40,771 nt of DNA from CAYLGY01 sp964383325 (lineage in GTDB: Bacteria; Pseudomonadota; Alphaproteobacteria; Rhizobiales; Rhizobiaceae). This document shows, in pieces, positions 1 through 8,600 of this stretch (position 1 is its first letter; each line of letters opens with the position of its first letter). The notes under the pieces were generated by a model. The model saw nothing but the letters and a program-made list of their open reading frames with translations. It made no database searches and was not told the DNA's origin. The DNA is taken from contig CAYLGY010000011.1 of the NCBI GenBank assembly GCA_964383325.1, positions 1 through 40,771 of the forward strand, read 5' to 3'. Made by a program: the position numbers and the translations under genes.

Positions 1-12
1 ATCGGCGCACTG

Positions 13-96
13 GCGGGCGTGGCGAAAAGGTATACGCAAGGCACTTAAAATGCCTCGGCTTCGGCCATGCGGGTTCGAGTCCCGCCGCCCGCACCA
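13..96 (+). tRNA. tRNA-Leu (anticodon UAA)
   Basis: A complete cloverleaf can be folded. The acceptor stem pairs 13-19 (GCGGGCG) with 86-92 (CGCCCGC), followed by discriminator A93 and an encoded CCA at 94-96. The anticodon arm is AGGCA-CTTAAAA-TGCCT, giving anticodon TAA. A long variable arm (CGGC-TT-CGGCC region) marks a class II tRNA, as expected for leucine. The T arm carries GGTTCGAGTCCC. No integrase gene or duplicated 3' end is visible, so there is no sign that it serves as an integration site here. Confidence 0.96.
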
Positions 97-513
97 GGCT
101 TGAATGGGGTAACATCCGGCTCGACCCGCGGTAACGGGCGCCCTCTTTCCAGCGAAAGGGTTGACGGCAGGAATCCAAAGCCGGTATAAATTCACCCTCG
201 CCCATGATCCCGAGAACATGAAGCATCCTCGACAGGATCCAGTCTGCGCCAAGTCCGCAGAGTGTATGAAGATAAACAGGGAGCAAGAGGGCCGCGGGTC
301 TGTTCTCCAGTGTTGGATGGATTCGTGTCCTGTCCATATTGATGAGATTTCTTCTCAAGAGACCGAAGAAAACCTGCAATTCATCATCGGCTCTTCCCGG
401 CTTTCCCGTTCCGCAATCGGGATGGCGGCTTCGTAGTGCCAGTCTGCCGGGCAGCTCCCGCGAGGCATGGGCGCTTCCTCCCCGGAAAGAAATACAACTC
501 ATAGGAGAATCGA
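97..513. other. Intergenic region with promoter and long leader
   Basis: Between the tRNA and the XRE gene I see no convincing coding frame; the open frames here lack a ribosome binding site and family resemblance. Apart from the promoter-like pair at 161-190 there are short dyads, for example TCCCG/CGGGA around 407-425, but no hairpin with a T-run. The ribosome binding site of the next gene (AGGAGA, about 502-507) lies at the right edge. Confidence 0.5.
161..190 (+). promoter_or_regulatory. Near-consensus sigma70-type promoter
   Basis: TTGACG at 161-166 and TATAAA at 185-190 are separated by 18 bp, which is close to the housekeeping consensus. The site points toward the XRE gene starting at 514, so a transcript beginning near 197 would carry a leader of about 315 nt. 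A small dyad (CTTTC-cagc-GAAAG) sits just upstream of the -35 box. It could instead drive a small RNA. Motif match by eye only. Confidence 0.5.
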
Positions 514-885
514 ATGACTCATTCACATGCCGGCCCCGCCGGCGACGACACGATCGGTGGTCGAATTTCCCTCTGCCGCGAGAATGCCGAACTATCCGTC
601 GAGGAAGCGGCCGAACGTCTTGGCGTCCTGCCTGAAAGCTGGATTGCCTGGGAATGCGACCGCGACGTGCCGCGCGCCAACAGGGTGGCGATGATGGCTG
701 GGGTGCTGGGTGTCAGCCCGGTCTGGTTGCTTTGTGGCCAGGGCAGCGGCCCCATCGAGCCTGCAGGGAAGCCTGAATTGCTGGCCGCGGTGCGGCAGGT
801 TTCCGGTGAGGCTGCCGCCTTGACCCGCAAGCTTGATGAATTGACCCGGAAACTGGAGCAGCAGGCGGCGCCAGCGCAATCCTGA
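514..885 (+). CDS. Small XRE-family helix-turn-helix protein
   Basis: A 123-residue protein. Residues about 17-75 read as a lambda-Cro/XRE-type helix-turn-helix: RISLCRENAELSVEEAAERL is followed by a recognition-helix segment (PESWIAWECD) and the usual PRANRVAMMAGVLGVSPVWLL tail in pieces. Residues about 85-120 form a short heptad-like helix (LTRKLDELTRKLEQ), suggesting dimerisation through a coiled coil. The start is supported by AGGAGA seven bases upstream. It probably binds DNA and controls a small set of genes. The target is unknown, and no toxin or phage partner lies beside it. It is preceded by an unusually long leader and followed by a palindromic element at 900-960. Confidence 0.85.
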   Translation: MTHSHAGPAGDDTIGGRISLCRENAELSVEEAAERLGVLPESWIAWECDRDVPRANRVAMMAGVLGVSPVWLLCGQGSGPIEPAGKPELLAAVRQVSGEAAALTRKLDELTRKLEQQAAPAQS

Positions 886-899
886 CCACAATCAACGAG

Positions 900-960
900 A
901 TTGCATCCTGAAGCTGAACCTCCGGGAGACTCAGATCCCGATTCAACTTTTTGATGCAAT
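900..960. repeat. Long interrupted palindrome downstream of XRE gene
   Basis: ATTGCATC (900-907) pairs perfectly with GATGCAAT (953-960). Inside it TGAA (915-918) pairs with TTCA (942-945) and CGGGA (923-927) with TCCCG (936-940), so the 61 bases fold into one stacked stem-loop with internal loops. CTTTTT precedes the outer right arm. It may act as the XRE terminator, using the inner stem and the T-run, or as a structured RNA. Read directly from the sequence; function inferred. Confidence 0.5.
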
Positions 961-1016
961 AGCGGGATCGCCCCATATTCCGGTGCTTCATCTCGCGCTA
1001 GGGTCGCATTTGTCTA

Positions 1017-1042
1017 CAGGGCAACAAACTATGGTTGCCCTG
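1017..1042. repeat. Perfect 9-bp inverted repeat with 8-nt loop
   Basis: CAGGGCAAC (1017-1025) and GTTGCCCTG (1034-1042) are exact reverse complements around an 8-base loop. No T-run follows on either strand, so it is a poor intrinsic terminator. It could be an operator dyad or an RNA stem. Confidence 0.45.
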
Positions 1043-1359
1043 CCGGCGGTGCGTTTCCCCCAGCGCATCGCCGGCCCGCCACGCGAGAGACTTGGTTGTT
1101 GAAATGGAATCGCTTGGGCGCCGGAATTTCGTGACCTGGTAGAGAAACGAAGATGACGCGATGCGGGCACGGTTAGCCTTTTGTGGCAATGTCCGGGGAA
1201 GTTGAAGACCCATTCGGAACCATTGCAGTCAAGCAGACGAGGCTCGGGATACGGCACCGCTTGAGCGCCCATTGATCTTTTCCGGAGAAATTGTCATTGA
1301 ATTGTTGCGCTGGCGACGTCCGATGAGCCGCCGCAGCACCGCAACAGGGGGATCCATTC

Positions 1360-2244
1360 ATGCCGAACAGGCCCGATGTAAGTGCCTTCTATGATGAACG
1401 CACAGGCTCGATCCAGTACGTCGTCGCCGATCCTGCAACCGGCCAATGCGCCATCATCGATCCGGTCCTCGATTATGACGAGAAGTCCGCTGCAACTGCG
1501 ACTCATCACGCCGACCGGATCCTCTCCTTCATCCGGGACAAGGGCTACGAACTTGTCTGGATCCTCGACACGCATCCGCATGCCGACCACTTCTCGGCTG
1601 CCGATTATCTGCGATCGGTCACCGGCGCCCCGACGGCAATCGGCGAAAAGGTGACCGAAGTACAGAAGCTCTGGAAAGATTTCTACAATTGGCCGGACTT
1701 CCCCGCCGACGGTTCGCAGTGGCAAAAGCTGTTTGCCGATGGCGAGACCTTCCGGATCGGTGAGCTGGAGGCGCGGGTGATGTTCTCACCCGGTCATACA
1801 CTTGCCTCGATCACCTATGTGATCGGCGATGCCGCTTTTGTCCACGACACCTTGTTCATGCCGGATTCCGGCACTGCGCGCTGTGACTTTCCGGGCGGCA
1901 GCGCACGCACCCTCTGGAATTCCCTCCAGCAGATCCTTGCCTTGCCGGACGACACACGAATCTTTACCGGTCATGACTACCGACCGAACGGGCGGGAGGC
2001 ACGCTGGGAATCGACGGTCGCCGAGCAGAAGGCCACCAATTCGCACATGTCGGTTTACAAGACCGAGGAAGAATTCGTGACGGCACGCGAAGCTCGCGAC
2101 AGGACCCTGCCAATGCCAAAGCTCATTCTTCATGCATTGCAGATCAATATCAATGCGGGCCGGCTGCCCCAACCGGAAGAGAATGGCCGACGTTATCTGA
2201 AAATTCCGCTCAATCTTCTCGAAGGAGCTGCCTGGGGCAATTGA
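1360..2244 (+). CDS. MBL-fold persulfide dioxygenase (ETHE1/BLH type)
   Basis: A 294-residue metallo-beta-lactamase-fold protein of the ETHE1/BLH group, which oxidises glutathione persulfide to sulfite with a mononuclear iron. Visible ligand motifs are THPHADH (H72, H74, D76, H77), PGHT (H146), HDTLF (D163) and GHDY (H205). The GTARCDFPGG segment near 171-180 is typical of the family. Length and the N-terminal AFYDERTGSIQYVV region match stand-alone BLH-like enzymes without a rhodanese domain. AGGGGGA lies upstream of the ATG. It starts a plus-strand run with the DUF6314 gene 15 bp downstream. Such enzymes are often controlled by SqrR/BigR, and a homologue of that regulator lies at 23.3-23.6 kb, but I see no matching operator here. 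Confidence 0.88.
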   Translation: MPNRPDVSAFYDERTGSIQYVVADPATGQCAIIDPVLDYDEKSAATATHHADRILSFIRDKGYELVWILDTHPHADHFSAADYLRSVTGAPTAIGEKVTEVQKLWKDFYNWPDFPADGSQWQKLFADGETFRIGELEARVMFSPGHTLASITYVIGDAAFVHDTLFMPDSGTARCDFPGGSARTLWNSLQQILALPDDTRIFTGHDYRPNGREARWESTVAEQKATNSHMSVYKTEEEFVTAREARDRTLPMPKLILHALQININAGRLPQPEENGRRYLKIPLNLLEGAAWGN

Positions 2245-2259
2245 CCCCGAGGAAGGCAG

Positions 2260-2739
2260 ATGGTCATGACGGTGCACCAGCCAGCCAGTTCCGAGCTGTC
2301 TTTCGAGGGGCTGGCGAGCGACTTTCTTGGCCAGTGGCGCGCACGCCGCTTCATCGTCGACCATCTGGCGCGCAGATCCTTCATCTTCTTCGGCATCGCA
2401 ACTCTCGCGCCGGACCATTTTCTGGAAGAAGGAGAAATGTCGTTGGGAAGCCGGACCTTGCCTGGACGACGATTCTACCGGCTGGAGATCAATGGTGATG
2501 AGATCTGTGTCCGTTTCGAGGATGGCCGGCATTTCTTCCGGCTCGATGGACGCGCCCGTCAGAAGTTCGTACATGTCTGCGGAGAAGATGTGTATCGGGG
2601 CCAGATCCTGGTTGCCGGGCCAGGCCGCTTTCTTGAATTCTGGCGTGTGTCGGGCCCGCGCAAACGCTATGCCAGCTTGACCCGCTTCACCCGGCTGCCC
2701 AATGACTGCCTAGCGATCAAACCGGTTGCTGCCGGATGA
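2260..2739 (+). CDS. DUF6314 family protein
   Basis: A 159-residue protein I recognise as DUF6314-like. Characteristic pieces are FLGQWRARRFI near residue 25, FRLDGRARQKFVHVCGEDVYRG near 92-112 (in segments) and FLEFWRVSGPRKRYAS near 125-140. No signal peptide or membrane segment is evident, and the sequence suggests a small soluble beta-rich fold. Its function is unknown. The start at 2260 has GAGGAAGG upstream; an internal ATG at 2266 is possible. It follows the persulfide dioxygenase by 15 bp, so co-transcription is likely. DUF6314 genes are common in alphaproteobacteria. Confidence 0.75.
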   Translation: MVMTVHQPASSELSFEGLASDFLGQWRARRFIVDHLARRSFIFFGIATLAPDHFLEEGEMSLGSRTLPGRRFYRLEINGDEICVRFEDGRHFFRLDGRARQKFVHVCGEDVYRGQILVAGPGRFLEFWRVSGPRKRYASLTRFTRLPNDCLAIKPVAAG

Positions 2740-2811
2740 ATTCTTTGCAAGAACTGCCGGGCGGCCGGGGTGCATCCCTGCCTTCCGGTGGCAGAACGGT
2801 CAGGACTGACA

Positions 2812-3597
2812 ATGAATTCCCCGCGACCAGAACCGCATGAGAAAGAATCCGATCGGTTCGGCGAGGATCCCGGCGCCATGTTCCGGGCGAATCTCGCGGC
2901 TGTCGAGGCGCGCATCCAGCGTGCATGTGCCCGGGCAGGGCGCGAGCGCGAGACGGTGCGCCTGCTGCCAGTCACCAAGACCGTGCCGGCGCCAATTCTC
3001 CGGATTGCGCACGCGGCCGGGGTCCACTCGATGGGTGAGAACCGGATCCAGGAAGCGCTCGCCAAGCAGGAAGCGCTGTCCGACCTCGACATTGAATGGA
3101 GCATTATCGGCCATCTGCAATCGAACAAGGTCAAGTATCTGGTCCGGTTCGCGAAGGAATTCCATGCGCTTGACAGTCTGAACCTTGCTGACGCGCTGAA
3201 TCGCCGCCTCGAGCGCGAAGACCGAACGCTCGATATTTTCGTCCAGGTCAACACTTCCGGGGAGCCCAGCAAGTTCGGCCTCCACCCGGATGAGCTGCTG
3301 CCTTTCGTCGAACAGCTCGACAGCTTTCCGCGGCTACGCCCACGCGGGCTCATGACGCTGGCCCTCTTCTCCTCCGACATGGCAAGAGTACGCCCCTGCT
3401 TCCAGCGCCTGCGGCAATTGCGTGATGCGGCAACACGGGTCCATCCCGGGCTGGCCGGACTGTCCATGGGCATGACCGGCGATTTCGAAACCGCGATCGA
3501 GGAGGGCGCAACAGTCGTGCGCGTGGGACAGGCAATCTTCGGCCGGCGGCCGACACCCGATACGTATTACTGGCCCGGAGCGGTGGGCTCCCAATGA
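2812..3597 (+). CDS. YggS-family PLP-binding homeostasis protein
   Basis: A 261-residue protein of the YggS/PROSC/YBL036C family, which binds pyridoxal 5'-phosphate and buffers its cellular pool. K56 in LLPVTKTVP is the expected Schiff-base lysine. Other family marks are GENRIQEALAK, WSIIGHLQSNK, QVNTSGEPSKFG, LSMGMTGDFETAIEEGA and VRVGQAIFG. I chose the ATG at 2812, with AGGA seven bases upstream, rather than the upstream GTG at 2770. This leaves an N-terminal extension of about 20 residues relative to most homologues. Its stop overlaps the next start (ATGA), which couples it to a pyridoxal kinase and makes a vitamin B6 pair. Confidence 0.93.
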   Translation: MNSPRPEPHEKESDRFGEDPGAMFRANLAAVEARIQRACARAGRERETVRLLPVTKTVPAPILRIAHAAGVHSMGENRIQEALAKQEALSDLDIEWSIIGHLQSNKVKYLVRFAKEFHALDSLNLADALNRRLEREDRTLDIFVQVNTSGEPSKFGLHPDELLPFVEQLDSFPRLRPRGLMTLALFSSDMARVRPCFQRLRQLRDAATRVHPGLAGLSMGMTGDFETAIEEGATVVRVGQAIFGRRPTPDTYYWPGAVGSQ

Positions 3598-4421
3598 CGG
3601 ATGTGATCTCGATCCAGAGCCAGGTCGTGCATGGCCATGTCGGCAACAGTGCTGCCGTATTTCCCATGCAAGCCAAGGGACTCACCGTGGCAGCGGTGCC
3701 GACGGCGCTGCTTTCCAACCATCCGCATTACCCGACCATGCACGGCCGGATCCTCGACAGCGAGCTGGTTGAGGCATTGTTGCGCGGCGTCGAGGAGCGC
3801 GGCCTGCTCGAAAGCGCCCGTGTGGTCCTGACCGGCTACCTGGGCTCGGTGGAAAATGGCGTCGTGATTGCATCCTTCATCGAACGGGCGCTGTCTCGTC
3901 ATTCACAACTGCAATATGTGTGCGATCCGGTAATGGGAGATGACGATCTCGGCATCTTCGTCAGGGAGGGTCTGGTGGACCTGTTCCGTGACCGGCTGGT
4001 GCCGCTCGCTACGCTGATCACGCCGAACCAGTATGAGCTCGAACTGCTGACGCAGCAGTCCGCGCGCTCCGATCCGGAATTGCGCGACGCGTTGCAGAAA
4101 TTGAGGCGTGCCGGCACCCAGTCGGCCGTGGTGACCGGCGGCGTGCTGTCCGACACGATTCCGGGGGAGATGGAGACGCTATGCTGGAGCGCGGACCGAC
4201 TTAGCCGCACCTCGGTTGAGCGCGTTCCGATCCGCCCGTGCGGTACCGGTGATCTTTTCACCGGCCTGCTGACGGCGAGGATCTGCCAAGGCATGGAACT
4301 TCATCAGGCTTCGCGCGGTGCTACGCACGAAATCCTCGCAGTCCTGCACCGGACGCAAGCCGTCAATGCAGAAGAAATGGCGATCACCGGTTTTGATTTC
4401 AGCAGCATGGACGCCGGTTAG
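3594..4421 (+). CDS. pdxY: Pyridoxal kinase, PdxY type
   Basis: A 275-residue ribokinase-superfamily enzyme that phosphorylates pyridoxal to PLP using ATP. The N-terminus shows ISIQSQVVHGHVGNSAAVF, a hallmark of PdxK/PdxY. Further marks are the central CDPVMGD segment, the TPNQYELELL segment near residue 145, and the C-terminal PCGTGDLFTGLL anion-hole/catalytic motif near 215-227 with its aspartate. The length matches PdxY. Start and stop overlap by ATGA with the YggS-like gene, so the two are translated together; supply and buffering of PLP would be co-ordinated. Other substrates of the family such as pyridoxine are possible. Confidence 0.93.
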   Translation: MTDVISIQSQVVHGHVGNSAAVFPMQAKGLTVAAVPTALLSNHPHYPTMHGRILDSELVEALLRGVEERGLLESARVVLTGYLGSVENGVVIASFIERALSRHSQLQYVCDPVMGDDDLGIFVREGLVDLFRDRLVPLATLITPNQYELELLTQQSARSDPELRDALQKLRRAGTQSAVVTGGVLSDTIPGEMETLCWSADRLSRTSVERVPIRPCGTGDLFTGLLTARICQGMELHQASRGATHEILAVLHRTQAVNAEEMAITGFDFSSMDAG

Positions 4422-4451
4422 ACAAGTTGAACCGGCAAGGGAGAAGTTCTC

Positions 4452-5288
4452 ATGAGCAAACTGGCCTGGCCAGAGAATGATTTTGCCGACTGGATCGGCC
4501 ACAGCGAGACCGCGAGCGAACGGATCAGCGATTCTCTCGTCGAACGCTTCCTTGCGACCGTGCCCACGCAATCGGCCGACCCTTCGCTGCCGCTTTGCCT
4601 GCACTGGTGCCTGGCGCCAATTGCCGAACCGGCGGAAAGGCTTGGCGAGGATGGCCACCCCAAGCTTGGCACGCATCTGCCGCCAGTGCCGCTTCCCCGG
4701 CGCATGTGGGCCGGCGGGGAGCTTGAATTCCGCGATGACCTTCGGATCGGCGACGAGGTCGAGCGCGTAACTTCGATCGAATCGATCGTGCGCAAGTCAG
4801 GTCGTACCGGCACGCTGGTCTTCGTGACCGTCGAGCACCAGATCCGGACTGAACGGGGCCTCGCCATCAAGGAAATGCAGGACTTGGTCTATCGCGAACC
4901 ACCCACGCAGGCAAAGGAGAAGCCTGCGGAAGCGTCGCCCGCGCCAGCCGGCGCTGCGAAGCTACGCATCGTGACCGATCCTGTCTTGCTGTTCCGATAC
5001 TCGGCGCTCACATTCAATGGGCATCGCATCCATTATGATTATCCGTATGCCACCGGGGTTGAAGGTTATCCGGGCCTCGTCGTGCATGGTCCGCTTCTTG
5101 CAACGTTGCTCGCAAATCTTGCGCGAAGAGAGGCCGGGAAGCTCAAGCGCTTCAGATTTCGGGGCCGGGCTCCGGCGATTTGTGGCGAAACCCTGGAATT
5201 CCACGCCAATCGGAACGGAGAGGAGCTGACGCTGGAAGCGCGCAGCGGCGAGGATGGGCGAATCGTCATGACGGCGGAAGCATCGTAA
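4452..5288 (+). CDS. FAS1-like/MaoC hot-dog hydratase (mesaconyl-C4-CoA hydratase type)
   Basis: A 278-residue double hot-dog protein of the HTD2/FAS1-like dehydratase group, to which mesaconyl-C4-CoA hydratases belong; these add or remove water on 2-enoyl-CoA type substrates. The N-terminal half shows LPPVPLPRRMWAGGELEF near 75-93 and a core DDLRIGDEVERV. The C-terminal half (about 165-278) has FRYSALTFNGHRIHYD, then YPGLVVHGPL, the conserved active-site region of the family. A low-complexity Pro/Ala/Lys linker (about 155-170) joins the halves. GAGAAG lies upstream of the ATG. It sits 30 bp after pdxY and may share its transcript. The exact acyl-CoA substrate cannot be read from the sequence. 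Confidence 0.85.
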   Translation: MSKLAWPENDFADWIGHSETASERISDSLVERFLATVPTQSADPSLPLCLHWCLAPIAEPAERLGEDGHPKLGTHLPPVPLPRRMWAGGELEFRDDLRIGDEVERVTSIESIVRKSGRTGTLVFVTVEHQIRTERGLAIKEMQDLVYREPPTQAKEKPAEASPAPAGAAKLRIVTDPVLLFRYSALTFNGHRIHYDYPYATGVEGYPGLVVHGPLLATLLANLARREAGKLKRFRFRGRAPAICGETLEFHANRNGEELTLEARSGEDGRIVMTAEAS

Positions 5289-5427
5289 GCTGGCTGTCCA
5301 TCTTCTGACCGGCCGAAAGCAGTGACCCTGCTGCCCATGTCACGCCTGTGTCACGCATGTCCTGCATGGTGAGCATGTTCTGAAGCAACCGCATGCGAAT
5401 GAAAGCGGTATGCGAATGCACGGCCGG

Positions 5428-5441
5428 GGTGAACTTTCACC
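5428..5441. promoter_or_regulatory. 14-bp dyad GGTGAA-CT-TTCACC
   Basis: A perfect 6+2+6 inverted repeat lies in the gap downstream of the hot-dog hydratase gene. It resembles a repressor operator, and the two-base spacer is too short for an RNA hairpin loop. Just upstream ATGCGAATG occurs twice (around 5394-5402 and 5410-5418). No gene starts nearby in the plus direction, which makes its role unclear. Confidence 0.35.
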
Positions 5442-5526
5442 AGGATCCTATGATCTGACGGTAGTGCACTGGCACGCGACATTCGCAGGGTTGGCAACTG
5501 AACGTTTGGCTTCCCGATTGAAATTT

Positions 5527-5571
5527 GCCCTGCGTTGAACTTCTGCCCCGTCGACGCAGGGCCCTTTTTCT
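5527..5571 (+). terminator. Rho-independent terminator
   Basis: GCCCTGCGT (5527-5535) pairs perfectly with ACGCAGGGC (5554-5562) around an 18-base loop and is followed by CCTTTTTCT. The T-run is on the plus strand, so it stops rightward transcription. It lies about 240 bases after the hot-dog hydratase stop, leaving room for a long 3' untranslated region or a small RNA. On the minus strand the stem is followed by AAATTT only, so it is weaker for the oncoming surface-protein operon. Confidence 0.7.
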
Positions 5572-5640
5572 ACGGGCAGCGAGAGTGCCGCCCGCATTTC
5601 GCCCAGTTCATGCGTTCCACCGGTCATCCGCCATCAACGA

Positions 5641-8600
5641 TCAGTACTTGCCCACGAGATTGAGGAACATACCCCGGTCATCCAGCGTCAAGTCGCGCAG
5701 ATCATCCGAGAAGCGGCCGAAATTGTAGCCGACACCGAGTTTGAAATTATTGCCCACATGCCGGTAAAGCGCGGCCAGGGCACCCAGATCCGTGGTCCCT
5801 GCCTCCGGCATGTGCATGATGCGGGCCTCCAGCAGCGCGTCCCATTTGCGGATCAGATGCAGATCCAGCCGGGCAATGCCCAGATGTGCGGAAGAGTGTT
5901 GCCAGCCAGAATCATATTCCGCGCTGTCGGGGTCGGTGCGGTATTTCACGTCGCCGGTCCGGAAGCCGTACTTCCCGCCGACCGACAGCCAGGGAACGAG
6001 GTCGTAGGTGAAATCAGCCGACAGGATATGACTACGCTGCGCCGGTGCGTAGAGATCCTGCGTCGCACCGCTGACCCGCTGGCCATTGCCCGGCAAGTCG
6101 TACAACCAGGAATATTTGAACAGCGCATTCAGCCGATCATTGCCGGTCGGGCGGTAGGCGAAGCCGAGGGAGGCCTCGACATAATCGGTGTCCTGAAACG
6201 AGGTGACGGGCGATTTCGTATCGGACAAGACTGCATCGAGATGGGCGATCGCGCGCCAGTCGTCGCTTGTCTGCCAGGCAAGGGCGAGTGCCATCAGATA
6301 GGTATTCTGGTCTCGGCTGCCATCCTCGGAATCCTCGATCCGCACCTCGCCGCGAGCACTGCCGGTAATGCCCTGCTCTTCGTCCTTGAACGCGACGGCG
6401 AGCGATGGCGCATAGCGCTCGAAATCCGAGCGTTGCCGATCTGTTGCCGGGTCGATCGTCTCGTCCCGGATCTGCCCCACCTCAAGCCCGGCATTGATGC
6501 TCCAGCGCGGGGCCGGCGTATAGATAATGCCATAGGTCTGGGTAAGATCCCGCCGCTTGCCGAACAGGTCGTAGCTGCTCTCGGCATAGGCCGAGAAACT
6601 GTCGTCGAGGCGGCGCTTCAGGCCGCTGACCAGCACACCGCGGTCAGCGCCTGTCAGATCGCGATGGCGCTCGAGGTCGAATGCCCGGTCGGGATCGAGA
6701 CGATAGCCGAAATAATAATGATCGTCGGCAGTTGGGTCATAGGTAAGCCCGGCAAGGGCGCCGATCCCGCTGGTGCCATAGGAGACCTCACCCTCGGCGC
6801 CCAGCTTTTCGGTCAGACGAATCTGCGCGCCTACCCCTGCCCGATCGTTGCGGCGGATATCCCCTGTGCGTTTTACCGTGCCCTGGCCGAACGCGTAGTA
6901 GAGATGATCCTCGTCAAGCCGGTAATCGATACGGACGCCTGCATCCAGGCGCGCGCCGTCACGACCCGTCTTTCCGGAGCGGATCGCATCCGGTGAATGA
7001 ATATCCGTATAGCTCGCGCCTACCGATACTTTCCAGGTCTCATCAATGTCGTGGCTGATGCTGGCTCTGCCCTCCCGTTTCACCTGGTCGTCCGCATCCT
7101 GGAAATCGTCATAGGCAAGTCGAAGCCGCCAGTCTTCGGAAAGCCCCACATCGGCGTGCGCCCCCCAGATGCGCCGCGCGACATCCGTGTGATCGTGGAG
7201 GGTCGAGAACCCGGCCTGCCTTTCCTCGAAATAGCCGCCGACCGTTCCGTCCATCTCCGAACCGGGGATGTCGGCAAGATCCACCTGACCCTGCATCCGC
7301 CAGGCAAGCGCCGTGCGGTCCCGCCGCCCGGTGGAACTGCCGCCCGATAGGGTCAGCCCTCCATCCGTCGAGCGCCAGAGACCAAACCCCTCGCCGCGCG
7401 AGGCGGCAAGCTCGGCATCGAGAAAGGTGGTTTCCGAGTGCCGCAGGCGAATATCGACACCGCCCGCACGCTGATCCGAATTGCCGGTGGTCTCGGAAAC
7501 ACCGGAAACCCCGATGCGCAACCGGTCGTTCAGCCAGTGCTGCGCCCTGCCGCCAATACTATAGCCGTCGAGATCGGTTGCGACGGGTTCGAACTCATAT
7601 TGCGCGACCAGCCAGGCCTCTGCGCCGCCGAGCGCGCCTTCCCGCACGGGGCCAGCGGTGCCCGTGGCGGAGGATAATGGCCGGGTCAGGATGACGACGC
7701 CCTGCAGATAGTCGAAGCGATAATCCTCGCCGGCGCGCAGGCTGCGTCGTTCGAGCACCCTTCCCGTAATCCGGTCACGGATCTCGATGCTGAGGCTTTC
7801 GGAGCCGCTGACGATGTTCTGCCGCCGCAGAAAATAGGCCGAGCCCCCCGTACCGAGAAACTCCTCGCGCTGCGGCAAGGTGTCGGGCTGCGCCGCGTAG
7901 ACAGTTGCCTCGGTTCGCCGTTCGCCGAACTGCGTGCTTTCGGGCGACATATAGGTGGCATTTGCGCCATAAAGGGCGCGCTCGGCGCGCATGAATTCCG
8001 ACCCGGTGATCCGGGTCTTGAAGTTGCCCCACAGCACATGGCTGTCGTCCCGTTCGAGACGGACAAAGAACTTACCATTGGTAGGCGCATCCTCGACCAT
8101 CGTCGAATCATCGCCATAGACTGGATAGTAATCATCCGGATCCAGTTTACGCAGCAAATGTCGCGGATTCTGATGGCCGAGATTGCGGAATATCTGGTCG
8201 AGATCTTCCTCTGCCGTATCGGCGGCCGCGGTCAGCAGGTATTTCCCCTTGATCTTGCCTTTGACATAAAAGGCCAGGCGACCTTTCATGTAGATATCTT
8301 CATATTCGCCAGGACGAACGGCTTCGATGCCGGCATCTCCCATCCGCTTGCCCAGGGTCAGATCGGCCAGCGCGACATGAAACCATTCATTTTCCGGAAT
8401 GCTGATTTCACGGCTGAACGCCAGCCCACCCGATTTCGACGGACCATTTACGGCAACGTCCACTTCGTGCTCACCGGGCGGAAGAACGCGCTGCACGACG
8501 AATTGGCGATCGGCGTCCACGGGGATTCTCTCGCCAAAGGCCTCAACGCTGTAGCCTGGCGGAATGCTCCGCCCGTAGATCGTCACGGCGCCGCCATGCA

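Larger units (their letters stand above)
886..1359. other. Intergenic region, two hairpins, no gene seen
   Basis: This 474-bp stretch holds the palindrome at 900-960 and the stem-loop at 1017-1042. Open frames on the minus strand (for example 988-1272) have no ribosome binding site or recognisable family and lean on unusual residues, so I do not call a gene. The 3' end carries the ribosome binding site AGGGGGA near 1345 for the next gene. Confidence 0.5.
5289..5640. other. Convergent intergenic region
   Basis: 352 bp between the plus-strand hot-dog hydratase gene and the minus-strand barrel gene. It holds short direct repeats (TGTCACGC twice near 5338-5358, ATGCGAATG twice), the dyad at 5428-5441 and the terminator at 5527-5571. 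No credible coding frame is seen. A short RNA ending at the terminator would fit, but I cannot identify a clear promoter. Confidence 0.45.

Noticed and set aside
13..96. tRNA-Leu as an integration site for a mobile element
   Set aside because: No integrase, no duplicated tRNA 3' end and no phage-like genes are seen downstream.
988..1272. Minus-strand 94-codon frame in the gap before the dioxygenase gene
   Set aside because: No ribosome binding site and no recognisable domain; it overlaps a hairpin, and the composition looks non-coding.
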